In this document: piece by piece, positions 45,962 to 57,879 of the stretch
Layout: each line of letters begins with the position of its first letter
Numbering within the stretch: position 1 is the first letter of the stretch
Position numbers and translations under genes: made by a program
Assembly (NCBI GenBank): GCA_010093705.1
Contig: MU006104.1
Location: forward strand, 186,001 to 250,000
Length of the DNA stretch: 64,000 nt
Source of the DNA: Patellaria atrata CBS 101060
Taxonomy: Eukaryota; Ascomycota; Dothideomycetes; Patellariales; Patellariaceae
Direction of reading: 5' to 3'
The notes under the pieces: model-generated
What the model was told of the DNA's origin: nothing
What the model saw: the letters and a program-made list of their open reading frames with translations, nothing else
Databases searched by the model: none

Positions 45962-47027
45962 ATGTCGAGAGATGTGGAGCACCTCAAGGATGAGGTAAGC
46001 ATGATATTGACCCAGAGACAAACTCCACAATTGCTGATCGAGGATGCTATAGGGCTCACGTGGGCAGGTCGTCGCAGCCGGCGCAATCGCAGGTCTAATA
46101 TCGAGGTACTTCCCAAGTGTCCAAGAAGTTCTGAACCCTACTAACACCCATAGATTCGTGATAGCTCCTCTCGACGTCTGCAAGATCCGTCTGCAACTCC
46201 AATCGCACTCCCTCTCAGATCCCCTCAGCCATCGCGGCATAACCGGGCCTATCTACAAAGGCACAATCGGTACCTTCAAGCACATCTTGCGCGAGGAAGG
46301 TATAACGGGTCTCTGGAAAGGAAACATACCCGCCGAACTCCTCTATGTCGCCTATGGTGCCGTCCAATTCACCGTATACCACCAAACTAGCGCTCTCCTC
46401 TCAATCCTACCTCCACCGTACCAACCTCCTGACGCAACCGGTTCGTTCATCAGCGGTGCCGTAGCTGGGACCGTGGCGACGACTTTGACATACCCACTTG
46501 ATCTATTACGCACACGATTCGCGGCTCAAGGGACCGAGAAGGTATATGAGAGTCTGCGTTCGAGCATACGCCACATCACCAAAGATGAAGGGTATCAAGG
46601 CTTCTTTCGTGGAGTCAGCGCAGCGGTAGTGCAAGTTGTGCCCTACATGGGATTATTTTTCTCCTCCTACGAGACGCTGAAGATACCTTTGGCAGGTCTG
46701 GAACTACCCTTCAGTTCTGGCGATGCCACGGCAGGGATACTGGCCAGCATTTTCTCCAAGACTACAGTCTTCCCTTTAGATACCGTCCGGAAACGTTTGC
46801 AGGTTCAGGGGCCCATGCGCTCGAGATACGTTCACCGGAATATTCCGGAATACAGGGGTGTTGCGTCTACCATAAGGATGATCCTGAAGAGAGAAGGTGT
46901 GAGAGGGTTGTATAGGGGGTTACCCGTTAGTTTGATCAAAGCGGCACCGGCGAGTGCAGTCACCATGTGGACTTATGAGCGCGCAATGAGTATCATGCTC
47001 AAACTGAATGATGAAGATGCGGATTGA
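45962..47027 (+). CDS. TPC1: Mitochondrial thiamine pyrophosphate carrier
   Basis: Exons 45962-45994, 46053-46105 and 46154-47027 give 319 residues. The protein has three mitochondrial carrier repeats with signatures [18 protein letters not shown] and PLDTVRKRL, and six expected membrane helices. The start [11 protein letters not shown] and the next [23 protein letters not shown] match fungal Tpc1. The segment [10 protein letters not shown] is also typical. Tpc1 exchanges cytosolic thiamine pyrophosphate across the inner membrane for pyruvate, oxoglutarate and branched-chain ketoacid dehydrogenases. Intron signals are good (GTAAGC; GTACTT with CTAAC branch). Only 210 bp separate it from the divergent dioxygenase gene. 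Confidence 0.92.
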
Positions 47028-47288
47028 TTGATTTCTCAAATCATCAGGAAAAAAAAAGTTCTAGGCTTAACTCCAAATTAATGCTTTCTTATCGAGTCTA
47101 ACTTGTTTCTTCTTTGGGAAAATTAGAATCACAATTTCTCGTATTGTTCACATGATGTACCACGAAGGCACGACCTCTTGTGATTGTATTATATCTGTAT
47201 ACTTATCAGAGAAAAACCATATCACACCGATAACCCTATGTTCCTCCCGTTCGCTTTCTAGATATCCGACCGCCATCACACCCAACCT

Positions 47289-47865
47289 CTAATCCCCTTT
47301 ATTCGGATAATCATCCTTCCCAACAGGATTCGCCGGTCCACCCGTCTGACCCAAAACTCCCGCAACATCAACCTCGCTCTCCCTCTTCTCCTTAACCTTC
47401 TCCCTCAAAGGCGCCTGCTCCGCTTTTTTCCTAGACACACAATCAGCATCACCCCAAAATCCAAAATCGCCCCCCCCCCCCCCAATCCCCCGCCAAATCC
47501 GGCTGTCCCCCACTCGCCCCCCTATCCCCCTGTCCCCTCACAGCCTCCGCAACCTCCCCCTCCCCGGGCGCCGCCAACTGTTCCCCCTCCAACTCCCTAT
47601 GCCTGCCGACCTCCTCCTCCGTCGCGTCCTCCCCGGATCCCGCGCCTCTGACCCCTCGGCCCAGGGACGCCGGGACCGCGGCATCCGGGTCCTGCTGGTG
47701 GGAGCCGCGGTGCTCGACGGGGTGGTTCTCGGGGTCCGTGTTCGCTTTCGCGGTTTGGCGCGCTGTCGAGTCTTCGGCGGGGGCGGAGGTGGTCGGGTTG
47801 GAGGATTGGGTATATGCGGCTGTTTTGGAGGGTTGGGAGGGCCCGGTGGGGGATTGATCGGACAT
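47289..47865 (-). CDS. Small charged hypothetical protein, frame broken at a poly-C/G run
   Basis: The N-terminal part starts MSDQSPTGPSQPSKTAAY at 47865 and stays open to about 47484. It is Ser/Thr/Pro then Gly/Glu-rich, with SLGRGVRGAGSGED and EVGRHRELEGEQLAAPGEGE. The C-terminal part (about 47469 to 47289) is open in a frame offset by one and reads RKKAEQAPLREKVKEKRES then VLGQTGGPANPVGKDDYPNKGD. The two are separated by a run of 14 C. Both look like parts of one small fungal protein of unknown function. The break may be an assembly or sequencing indel in the homopolymer, a true mutation, or a missed intron. The sequence just upstream runs into the N gap, so 5' exons could be hidden. Confidence 0.55.
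47470..47483. repeat. Homopolymer of 14 C
   Basis: Lies inside the small minus-strand gene, where the two halves change frame. It is a typical site of sequencing or assembly length error. Confidence 0.95.
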
Positions 47866-47886
47866 TGTTTTTGTTATTGGGGGTGG

Positions 47887-48111
47887 NNNNNNNNNNNNNN
47901 NNNNNNNNNNNNNNNNNNNNNNNNNNNNNNNNNNNNNNNNNNNNNNNNNNNNNNNNNNNNNNNNNNNNNNNNNNNNNNNNNNNNNNNNNNNNNNNNNNNN
48001 NNNNNNNNNNNNNNNNNNNNNNNNNNNNNNNNNNNNNNNNNNNNNNNNNNNNNNNNNNNNNNNNNNNNNNNNNNNNNNNNNNNNNNNNNNNNNNNNNNNN
48101 NNNNNNNNNNN
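47887..48111. other. Assembly gap (225 N)
   Basis: Unresolved bases between the small charged protein gene and the HAP2 downstream region. Flanks are G/T-rich on the plus strand. Frames that span it are meaningless. Confidence 1.
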
Positions 48112-49335
48112 GGTTGATATTTATTTTGTGTCTGGTGGGGTGGATGGGTGGTTTTCTTTTTTCATCTCTCGTCCATGACGTCGGCGGGGTCATCGTTCGG
48201 TAAGATGTTTGACGTCTGATTTTTAGATTGCAGCGAACTGCATAATTGATGATCTAGTTCTTGGACTATCCAGACTGGACTATTCAAAGGGACAAGAAAT
48301 AGATGGTAATCACTATCAACTAGGCGCAGTGGGTATCCCGAAAATTCGAAAGTGAATAGCAGCCACCAACGCTATTAAGCAGTAAATCAGGCAGTAAAAC
48401 ATTCACTCTTTTCAGTAGAAGGGAGACAGTGAATGAGCAGGCTAATACAAAGTGTATACGGCGGTATAAGGTAAGGGCTTCTCAAAATCGCGTCAACTTC
48501 CAAAGATGTTAGTAGATATTGAATATAGAAATGTACCATCAAGAAGTCATCATGTACGCAACAATCAGTTCACCTCGTTCAATTGCCTATCTGACCGTAT
48601 ACCAAAAGGGCGTATCCAGCGCAGACGAAAGTAACTTGTCATGACGCCAATGAACGGCATCAATCATATTATAATACAGATAGCCCGCCCCTTATCATCT
48701 GAGGAAAGAAGATGCGTCCTTCAGAAACCCCACCGTTAAGGGTCTTGCGTAACATCCAGAGTAGATCTGAGCCCCGTGTCCAACTCCTCGCTGATTCCCA
48801 TCCGACGCAATGCAATTCAATAAAGGTAGCAAGGGAGAGTTGGTGAGACTTAACGACGGTGCGATAAACGACGTGATAAAGACGGGTGTGGTACAGAACA
48901 TTTGCAATGCGTGCCCCACCCCCTGGGTTTTCCTTCCGGTGGCGGAATCCATCTAAGTTATGTCGTTGCCCCAGTACCTCCCGATGATGTGTGATATGTA
49001 GAAGCAGATTAAGGAGACTCGTGAAAGTAGCCGAGCGAACGGAGGGTTAGGTAAGGTAAGGCTCTTAAAACAGTGACTCCACCCTGTAACCAGTACATCA
49101 CCTTAACTCTCTTTCCCAACGAAGGATAACAATTTGTCCGTTGTACATGAACAAGCGGAGATTTAAAATGGAAACGAAAAGAGAACCGAGAATAGAAATA
49201 AACCACAGAAAATCAAATGATGACGCTTGCTTTCGTGAACTCATGACAAAGTTAGTGATAAAAGATAAGTAGAAGAGATGGCAATTTCTACGAAGGGTTA
49301 CAAATAGGCTTGCAGAAGACATGCATCCGAAGCCT
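48112..49335. other. Intergenic, no gene seen
   Basis: About 1.2 kb between the gap and the HAP2 3' end. Only short frames without features. Confidence 0.45.
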
Positions 49336-50487
49336 TCACCCGTCATCATCCGCTTCGTCGTCATCTTCTTCATCTTCATCTTCACCGCTCGTACTAGGTC
49401 TCTGCACAGGTAAACCTGTTTTTGCCTTTTTGGCAGGAGTACCTTTGCTCGCCATTGAGTCAGCTTTCCGCTTTGTCGCTGAGCCAGTTTGATCTCCTTG
49501 AGCTCCCTTTGCAGGAGTACCTGCATTTTCCTTGTTGTTACCATCATCTTGACTAGGTAACTGCCCGTTCTTCTCCATTTGAGCGACTTCATCAGCTGTC
49601 AAGAAACGACCACCAGGTCCACGAGGTCTCCGCATGGCATGGTTATGTCTAGATTCGTGAAGATACGGCTTTCTCCCCTTGGATGTGAGTCGAAGCGCTT
49701 CTTCAAGCTTTTGACGGGCCATGCGACGTTTGAGGATACGGTGGAACTGTTTTGCATTGACATACAAAGGAGATTCCTCACCGCCTCCGCCTACCAGTTC
49801 TGGTGACTGTTGGTGTTGAGGTACTGGAGGTGGTTGAGGTGGCATTTGAGGTGGTCGTTGAGGGGGATGGTTCATCACGGGTTGAGGTTGCTGCATCGCA
49901 GGACTACTGATCTGTTGGCTCATTCTTCGCGGCCCTCCCATGACTTGGCCTTGAGGAATCTGTACTTGAGTGGGTAATGGTTGAGCGGACATTGCACTGG
50001 AAACTTGGGTGGGCGACCGTGGTTGATTTCGCGCGTCAGTCTTGAGCTGTGCACCGGCAACGCGCGGAGACGCCCTTGGATCTTGTGGGAGTGTGTTCTG
50101 TAACCCTTGATCCTGTAATGGAAAGTATGGTGTCCCTGCGGCTGCGGCTGTCGCCATAGCAGCTGCCTGGGTTGAGGTCATGCCATACTGCGCATGCATT
50201 CCGCCCGGAACCTGATATCCCCCAGGTGGATAACCCATCTGTTGGTGAACCTGATGATTTGCGGAATTCGGTGCATTTGGTTGTGGATAATTGTGTCCTT
50301 GTGATGGCAATATAGGTGAAGTTTGATTGTGAGGAGGATGCATTTGTGTTTGTTGACTTGGAGATGTTATTGATGCACCACCTGGTCCAGCATTTTGCGG
50401 AGCCGCATTATACGCCGGTTGTAGATGCGCTTGCGCGTGGCCGTGCGGGTTGTGATGAGGTTGTTGATACTGCGCGTACTCCATCAT
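49336..50487 (-). CDS. HAP2: CCAAT-binding factor subunit HAP2/HapB (NF-YA)
   Basis: Single coding exon, 383 residues from the [12 protein letters not shown] start. The first 240 residues are Gln/Pro/His/Asn-rich, as in activation domains. The conserved NF-YA core then reads [45 protein letters not shown] and GGRFLT, comprising the helix that binds the HAP3/HAP5 dimer and the linker-helix that reads CCAAT. A Lys-rich segment ([18 protein letters not shown]) probably serves nuclear import, and an acidic tail ends the protein. The frame stays open 34 codons upstream of the chosen Met with no ATG, so a spliced 5' extension is possible. The complex controls respiration, iron and redox genes in fungi. 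Confidence 0.95.
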   Translation of the reverse strand: MMEYAQYQQPHHNPHGHAQAHLQPAYNAAPQNAGPGGASITSPSQQTQMHPPHNQTSPILPSQGHNYPQPNAPNSANHQVHQQMGYPPGGYQVPGGMHAQYGMTSTQAAAMATAAAAGTPYFPLQDQGLQNTLPQDPRASPRVAGAQLKTDARNQPRSPTQVSSAMSAQPLPTQVQIPQGQVMGGPRRMSQQISSPAMQQPQPVMNHPPQRPPQMPPQPPPVPQHQQSPELVGGGGEESPLYVNAKQFHRILKRRMARQKLEEALRLTSKGRKPYLHESRHNHAMRRPRGPGGRFLTADEVAQMEKNGQLPSQDDGNNKENAGTPAKGAQGDQTGSATKRKADSMASKGTPAKKAKTGLPVQRPSTSGEDEDEEDDDEADDDG

Positions 50488-53400
50488 GGGAGCAATTGTG
50501 GTGTGGTCTGCCTTCGAGGCGAGGCCACTGACTTTTTCACTGATCTCGTGTCTCAAGTATCTGGGCAGGACGCCACTTCGATAACACAAGCCTATCGTAG
50601 TTGAGTCACTAGTATCTTCGGTGATTTTGCTGACAGTTTGCTGTGTGGCAAGTAGAACTGCAAGCTACGGTCTTCGGTTGCTGCTATTGGAACGTGTGAT
50701 ATTGCGTATCGACGCGATTGAGAGTATTCCAGTCCTTGTTGCGCAGCAGGAGTAGATGGAGAACAGCTAGTGGCGGACAGTTGCAGCCTGGACCTATTAA
50801 GAAGTAAGCATACGCTCCAATCAAGCTGACAGCCCAGGGAGTTTGGAGAAGTCCAATACGAACCTTGGAGGTACAAGTGGGGGAAAGTAAGATATGCTAA
50901 AGTCAAAAGGACGATCAATTCAGCTTATCCTTCGATTACTTTAGTGAAGAGTATGCGCAACTCGAGCTCATGTGTTTGCTCTTTCTGCTCAAAGTCGGGC
51001 CTGCCGGCAAGATGGATTTCTACTGCGCCAGCCTAGAATCACGTCACAGCCAGTTGATGCGTTGTCAATTGAATGGCCACGCTGTCTGCGAGACGAAAAC
51101 TAGCAGGGCGAAAAAATCTAGTTACAGGACGTGAAGGCTGATGATAATCTCGAGATACTGATCTTGAATTTGACGTTGCCGCTAAGATACGACCGTTCTA
51201 TCAAGCGCGTCAAACGTTTTGTGAGGCGGTGCAAGCCTTTTGAGGCTATATGGAGCGGATACAGGTCTAATCCAAGGGTCGGTTGTATGTGGTTCGGAGT
51301 GGGCCTCGAGGCGGAGAGGGACGACTGCCAGTAGGAATGTGAGGATTCTTTTGAATCTGAATGGGGAGACAAACGAAAGTTAGCACGATTCGCGTGAGAT
51401 TTAGAGCAAAGCAATTGGAGGTGTGGTGAGCTGGGGGATGCGGCGTTGAGGCGGTCATTGGAGGTGGTGATGCGTTGGCAATGCAGATTTCATGCGCGCC
51501 AAACATAAACCATGGCCTTACCGTAACAATCAGTATTAATGCTTATCCCCCGTGCGAAGGCTGGCAGAATGCCGTGTCGCCCTGTGCAGATGGGCAATAT
51601 GACGTTAGATGGTGTTCCTTTATCGAGGCTAGATTCTTTAATTTATTCGCGACGGACGTGGTGAGGAGGTGAAGTGGTGGTGTTGTTGTGTCGTCGGCGT
51701 TGCGCGGGTGCGGGCTCAGGGCTGAGGGCTGAGGGCTGCGGGAAAAATTTCGTACAAAAGTATGGGAGGAGACGCTGGTTGCCGTACTTTTGGGCGGCAC
51801 TGCGGTACCGTTCCTGAGCTGGGAGGAACACTGTGCTGTAGTCGCCTCGGCTCGTATACCTGTTGTCTGACATTTGCGAACGTTAGATTCTGAAAGGTTT
51901 TTGTCATTATGCGCCGGTTACGGTGGTTGGACAAAGTTGTCGCAGTATCGCAAAGTAGTGTCGCGAGCGCATTGCGAACGAGTGGATGAGAATTGTTACC
52001 AAGGGGAACTTACCTCGCCTGAGACCGCAGTGAAATCCGGTCACGAGATTTTATGGTGTTGAGGCAAGTCTCGATGATTTTTGTTCGCTTGCGTTAAGAA
52101 CACGAGGGTGCCTGTTTGGGACAGCGTGTGAACGTGTAGTTTGCGCGTGTAGCTAAAGAATGATAATAATAAAAATGGGCCACGAGTTCAACGGGGTTTC
52201 TCCGTCGTACCTGGAAGATACAGGAATAACCTTTTGAGTTTTCTGGTAAATCAGAATCTCGTTTGGTTGCGCAAGGCTTCCCGAAGATCAAAAATGGAGT
52301 TGGGTTGATAGCAAATGATAGCTGATAGGCAGAATAACTTGACGTCCTGGCAAGTGTACTGCAAATGAAAAATTGATTGGTGCTTGGAAGCAGAAGTTAG
52401 GGGATGAAGGGATGTGAGTGGGCGAAGCTAGATCTTTAAACACAAATCGAGAATTCAAGACGACAAGACCGAATCACAACGGCTGAGTTACCTGCTCGGC
52501 AAGTCAATTATTTTTTTAAAACCACCTCTAGTTCAATGATCAGTCACCTTTTACACTCAGCTTGGGTACCTTATGAAATAATTATGCACTTTACAGAGAG
52601 CGCTTATGCACTAATCGTCGTTGCTGGCACTTTTCTGTGAGTCTGTGATGCTTTCCGTCTTTGGCGCTTGACTCTCGTTCAGGTAGGTGTGCATCACTTC
52701 AAAGCAAGATGCCTATTCGATCATCACTCAGCACTTATGACAACGCATCCACAGCTCGGTCATAGACGGCTGGCCGATCAGTTTTGATACCGATGATGCC
52801 CTGACCCAGCCGCGTCCTCTTTCCTTTTTCCCTTTCCAATTCATCTCTGGCGCCTCTACTACTCCCGCCTTCTCTTAACTTTCCAGTTTTCACCCCAGAC
52901 TTCCTCTCACCCCAGTCGATAGCCACCTCATTTACTGGTCTCTATCCCAAATTAGCCGCGGCTGCAGATCTCCAGGCCTTGTATGGATCTTGGCAGGATT
53001 ATAGAAGCTAAGCCGCGGATACGGACCACTCAGTGATCAAAAACACTCAGAGAGTCGGTGAGATGCGTCAGCCCTTTACCTTAGCATCGCTCTTTCCTCT
53101 TGCCCTGAGCCTTTCCAAAATGGTCTTGACGTCTTCAGAGAAGGGGGAAAGAAATATGTCCCTCTATCTATGACACTTGTAAAATCCGTCTCCTCTCATG
53201 AGAACTGTTACACACAACGCGTGAGCAGTTCTGCGATCACCATCATTTTCCAACGGTTGCGCCCCTCATACTCCCCCCCCTTTCCTAACTATGGTTAAAA
53301 TGGCAGGCATATGTACGTTTTCTGATTGTCGTGTGAGATGATTGATCTATCGCTCCTCAATCCCGCTCTCGGCGTAATTTTCCTTGCTTTTTGATTGGAT

Positions 53401-54601
53401 TAATGTTGGAAATTATCTCATTCGCCCCCCTCCACCAACAAGTCCCGATATCCATGTCGCTAACCGCCCGTGAAAGCCGTGATGATCCCCCAGACACAAC
53501 CTAATCAACCCCCGTCCAGATTCTCGATTTTACATCATGGTAGAGATGGTTTTGTACAACAATCTTCAATCTGTACTTATCCAACTTGCTCATATTCCCT
53601 TTCTTCCAGTAAGTACCGTACAAAAGGACCTCCAGTCTCACCGTTTTCTCTCACACAAGTATCATATTCAAAGGGCCTTGTTACATTATGAACATGCATC
53701 ATTGGAAAAGACATACTGTAGAGTCTATCTTGTTAAATTAAACCCTGGGATCTGACATCTCAAAACCCTCGCCTGATTCTTATATGTAATACTGTGTTCT
53801 ATAACGAGTACCTTCACTTATTCTCTAACTTAATGCTCAATATCTCCGCCTGGGCGTTAAGGAGATGAATCTACTCTTTGATGTGAGAATCTGTATTCTG
53901 CCGAATATCTTCAGGAAGGATTCATACTGATGTTCAACCGCATCACATTTGTCACACGCTTGTGGCGCCGGACCACGAGGTACATGTTGGAATGTTGCAC
54001 AGCGCGTACAAAAGCAACGTTCAGTAGTCAAGGGGAGAAATACCTTGGTGTTCTTGCTTGCTGAGTGCCTGACGATTATCGCATCTCATGGCCTTCGTGC
54101 CCCATGAGATGGCTTACGTCCGTTTTCGTGCGATGATTGGCCATCAAGCTGTTACGACTTCGTTTCAGAATTGGCGACACGCTTGCTGGGCCTTATTCTT
54201 CTCTCAGGAGCTCCAGCTCCAACTCCAGCCCTGGCATGATGGCATCACTCCCCTTGCAAAGTTGTAAGGATACAGAAGAGGATTGCTCTTCGAAGCTCCA
54301 GCCGTCAGAGGACAAATTCGATCCCCTCATGCAAAGAATCATAGTAGCCGTGCGGCTTGCAGAGAGGATGAGCACGCGAGGCTGTAGCCGAACTCGCTTT
54401 GAGCGAGAATCTTTTTCGACAGCCTCAAATGTTTAATTCTTTGAAGATACAGTATGGACATGCATAAAATCCTACAAAGTACAATCAACAATCACTTTCA
54501 TCAACTCCGCGGCCACCTGACTGATAAAAAAAAAAAAAAGAATCAAGCCAAAAATTTGTTGTCACGGTATGTGACTGCATATCCTTATTTGGCTAAGGCA
54601 G
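50488..54601. other. Long gene-poor region upstream of HAP2
   Basis: About 4.1 kb, with the HAP2 promoter and leader at its left end. It contains an AGGGCTG-type short repeat near 51715-51740. A minus-strand frame (53837-54031) holds a CxxC pair twice (CFCTRC, ACDKC) but lacks an ATG. None of the short frames forms a believable gene. No tRNA, rRNA or transposon was recognised. Confidence 0.4.
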
Positions 54602-55736
54602 ATTGAGCTGGAATCCCGACATACGAGAGAGGCGAGAGCTCCTTTTTGCTCCCGCGAATCCGGTTCAGCCGTCTGCTTACAAGAGTAACAAGACACTTGA
54701 GAGAGCTCGTGGTTACACAACATCAACTTCCTTTCTCGCCGACCCTTTTGGCGTTTTCCAGACTGTTCGGAAATTTCCCTGGCTCAATTGGGCTCCGATG
54801 AAGCTCACAGGAAAGGTGAGTGTACTATCCGGCAATAATCGTACTTTGTAGCGGATGAGCTGATGTCTCCTATCTCTTCTTTTCAATTGTCTAATGATAA
54901 GCATTACACTTTTACATCTATAACCTTCCGTCTGAGGTGCATTCAGGCACTGCATAACAAATGTGCAGGACGCAGTTATCACAACTACAGTCCCAGATAA
55001 CAAAATATCTCAGCCCCCAATAATGCTGCAGCTTGGAACGATCAGTCCGAAAGTCAGGTTGATTTCCTAAGTTTCGTAATACCTTCTGAATCACAAAAGT
55101 CTGTCCTCTTTCTCAACCTTTAACCCTTGTCTTCCTTTGCAAGGCCGACCATCCCTCGGATGATGAGGGGTTTTGTGGAGGTAATACCGGCTCTTGCATG
55201 GCACTGTACTCCTTGGAAAAACGCCGGAGAGGGGACTTACGATGTTGTACCTTTATAGTGAGTACTATCCTAAATCTTAATATAGCAATTCATAGAGAAT
55301 GCACTATACAGCAGCATTGCGTCTTCTCATCTACACTTGGATTGCTAAATCGGCAAATCTCCTCATTTCCATTTGAATCTTTCAATTCTCATTACGTTCC
55401 ATGATCGTCATCATGTTGAGCTTTTGAGCCGTTTTAAGTATCTATCACTGCGGGGTTCAAAGCGTTCTTACATTACCATAAGTCAGACCAGACCATTCCC
55501 AAACTCCTCGATAACGTCAAGACATGCTTATCTCAACACTGCTCGCTTTTGACAGCCTATCTTGAGCGTGAAATCTCTCGTCACTGGTATCTCCTTCCAT
55601 TAAAGCAATATCAGAACACGGATTAGGAATGCTTCGCTGGCATATGCCCCCAATATTCAGACAGGGCTAACCTTACCTTCACACCCTCAGGAACTTCCAT
55701 AAGGCGAAACTAGGTACCCTACTTCAATCTGCCTAG
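54602..55736 (+). CDS. Unrecognised exon set (uncertain gene or gene relic)
   Basis: Several adjacent segments look protein-coding and have splice signals. 54603-54815 reads NPDIRERRELLFAPANP to TSTSFLADPFGVFQTV and WLNWAPMKLTGK, ending in a GTGAGT donor. 54969-55057 reads DAVITTTVPDNKISQPP to LQLGTISPKVR. 55144-55257 reads PTIPRMMRGFVEVIPAL then WHCTPWKNAGEGTYDVV. A segment near 55446-55590 reads ITAGFKAFLHYHKSDQTI then YLEREISRHW, with a GTATCT donor, a GCTAAC branch and a CAG acceptor leading to NFHKAKLGTLLQSA. The third and fourth segments do not join in one frame as I read them, and no start codon was found. I do not recognise the family. It may be a real gene with missed exons or a decayed one. 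Confidence 0.35.
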
Positions 55737-57083
55737 GATGGGTATTGCTAACGTCAATTTTGTCTCCACGATGATACCGTTACAACGGATCAATATGTCC
55801 ATTATCGAGTGCGACCACCTGCGGAAGATGGTACAAGGATCATACTGACCCCACTTTTCAAAGCATTCAACTCAGAAGAGTGAACGGTTTTTGTTACGCC
55901 TTATACCGGAGACCCCGATCGGACATATTTGATGCCAGAAGGACAAATCTACGACTATCTATTAGGTCGCCGAAGCTTGGTGTTCGGGACATGATACGCT
56001 ACGAGGAATAAGTATCAACCAGACCGTTGTCCGGTGTGCCCTTTCTCTTAGACATTTTGTACTACCCATTTTGCTTGTATGACCTATATAGTACTTTGTA
56101 AGGGGACTCAAGGTAAGCAGCATTAGGTAGCAGTCTTGTTCTTAGGGGCCAATAGGGGATTTAACCGTTGGGTGACGGTGATACCACTCAGGCGGCCGTT
56201 AGCCCGTAACTGAGTACGTTCGAAGGACAGATTCACCGTCTCTGGGGGTTTTTTTTTTTTTTTCGATTAGTCTGGTGCAAACATCCATCCATCTTGTCAC
56301 CATAGGCTAGTTACAGATCCCCGCCTACCGTATCATATCCCTTCAGCACATGGGTGCCGCGGCATTTCCATTCTCATCGCTTCTGATGCTGAATGATATC
56401 GAATAGATACCATACTTGTATCATGTTCAATCCAAAGATCTGGTTCGACTATAAGGCTTCATGACAGATAGTCAGCGTAACAATCTGAAACCGGGTGAGG
56501 AACGTGATAGAGGAACTTGTGCTTCTTTGTCTTCTAGCATACTCTGTCAGAAAACTTGGGGAAGTTTGTCGGTGTCATAGTGAAGTTTGGCAAAGCCATG
56601 TTGATGTTGTATCATATCTTCCTGTGCCTATCACTATGGAAATATCGAAGTACACCATAAATGATTAGGTGTTCACCCACCAAACTTACTGAGTATGGGG
56701 CCTAGTGCGAAGCATGAGTAACAAAATCCTTATATAATCACTCGCGTAACCTGAAATCCCCAAATTCAATTGCTCAACCTCATAAGAGGGTGATAATCGT
56801 TATCACACAATCTAGCCCTCAGATATTCCTCTCATACTATACCTTAATCATTCTAAATAGTCCCATTGGCTAATGATACCATCAAAACGTGCCATAACTC
56901 CTTGAAATCACAAACCCCCAATCGGCTTCATCACCCGAAGCCCGAAGTCCAAGCTCCATCAAACCTCCCAAAAACCCGATCCAACATCCCGAAAGTTCTC
57001 AAAAAATAAAAATAAAAATATTCATTCCAACTCAAGCCCAACCCACCATCTCACACCCACCGCGCATCAAAAGCAACTCTAGA
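55737..57083. other. Intergenic, possible further exon
   Basis: About 1.3 kb. A stretch ending at 55889 is open and coding-like (DQYVHYRVRPPAEDGTR, LTPLFKAFNSEE) and could be a last exon of the unrecognised gene just upstream. A T15 run lies at 56249-56263. The remainder is A/T-rich with nothing recognised, and its right end is the mL54 promoter. Confidence 0.35.
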
Positions 57084-57879
57084 ATGCTCTGCACCCGCTG
57101 TCTCCTCCGCGCCTCCTCGCGGCCCTCACCCTCCCTCCTCCGCACCCTCGCAACCTCCACCGCGACGAACACGCCCAGTCCCGCGACATCGACGTCGGCC
57201 GCGCAGCCGTTCAGCACACCCCTATCGCCCTCGCCGCCTGCTAGTCTAGGGGATCCTGCTCCTCAGGGGGCAAATAAACCCGGGAAAGAAAAGAAAGGCA
57301 AGGGCAAAGGACACGCGACGGTACAGTCGTCGTGTCCGGCGGGGACAGTGCTGAAGGGCCTGAATTTCGTCAAGGGCAAGGCGGATCCGGTCGCGGGCGA
57401 GGATGGGGAGTACCCCGCTTGGCTTTGGGGGGTGTTGAAGGAGGGGGAGAGGAGGGGGGAGGGGGAGGGGGATTTGTTCTGTGAGTTCTGACTTTTCCTT
57501 TCTACTAGCGGGTGTGTCTCACTCTCTCCGATTTTTTTTGGGTTGAGGAGGTGTGGCTTGGTTTGTGTTTGAGCGGGGATCGAGTATAAGGATGAATATG
57601 TTTTGGTATCACTGATACGGATACTGACGACGAACAGCGAAATCAAAAAAACAACGCCGTATTGCCGCGAAGAGGCTCCGGAAGCAGGCGCTGCTGAACC
57701 CGGATAGCTTGGTCCCGAAAGTGCCGGTGTACGAGCAGAGCATCGATCTCGAGGCTGGAGACGGGACAACGCAGGGGGCCGGCAAGGCCATGGAGGCGAG
57801 AGAGGGGTTAACTAAGGCTATGAGGGATAAGCGCCGCGCGACGATTAAGGAGGCTAATTTTTTGAAGGCGATGGGATAG
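57084..57879 (+). CDS. Mitochondrial ribosomal protein mL54 (yeast Mrpl37)
   Basis: Exons 57084-57480 and 57638-57879 give 212 residues. The start [21 protein letters not shown] is a mitochondrial presequence, followed by a Pro/Ser/Lys-rich stretch. The mL54 core begins [18 protein letters not shown], with [13 protein letters not shown]. After the intron (GTGAGT donor, AACAG acceptor) it continues [20 protein letters not shown], and the end reads [16 protein letters not shown]. The protein is a component of the mitochondrial large ribosomal subunit. The splice restores one continuous family match. The 5' exon is unusually GC-rich compared with its flanks. Confidence 0.92.

Noticed and set aside
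47597-48203. Frames running through the N gap
   Set aside because: Open only because N codons are not stops.
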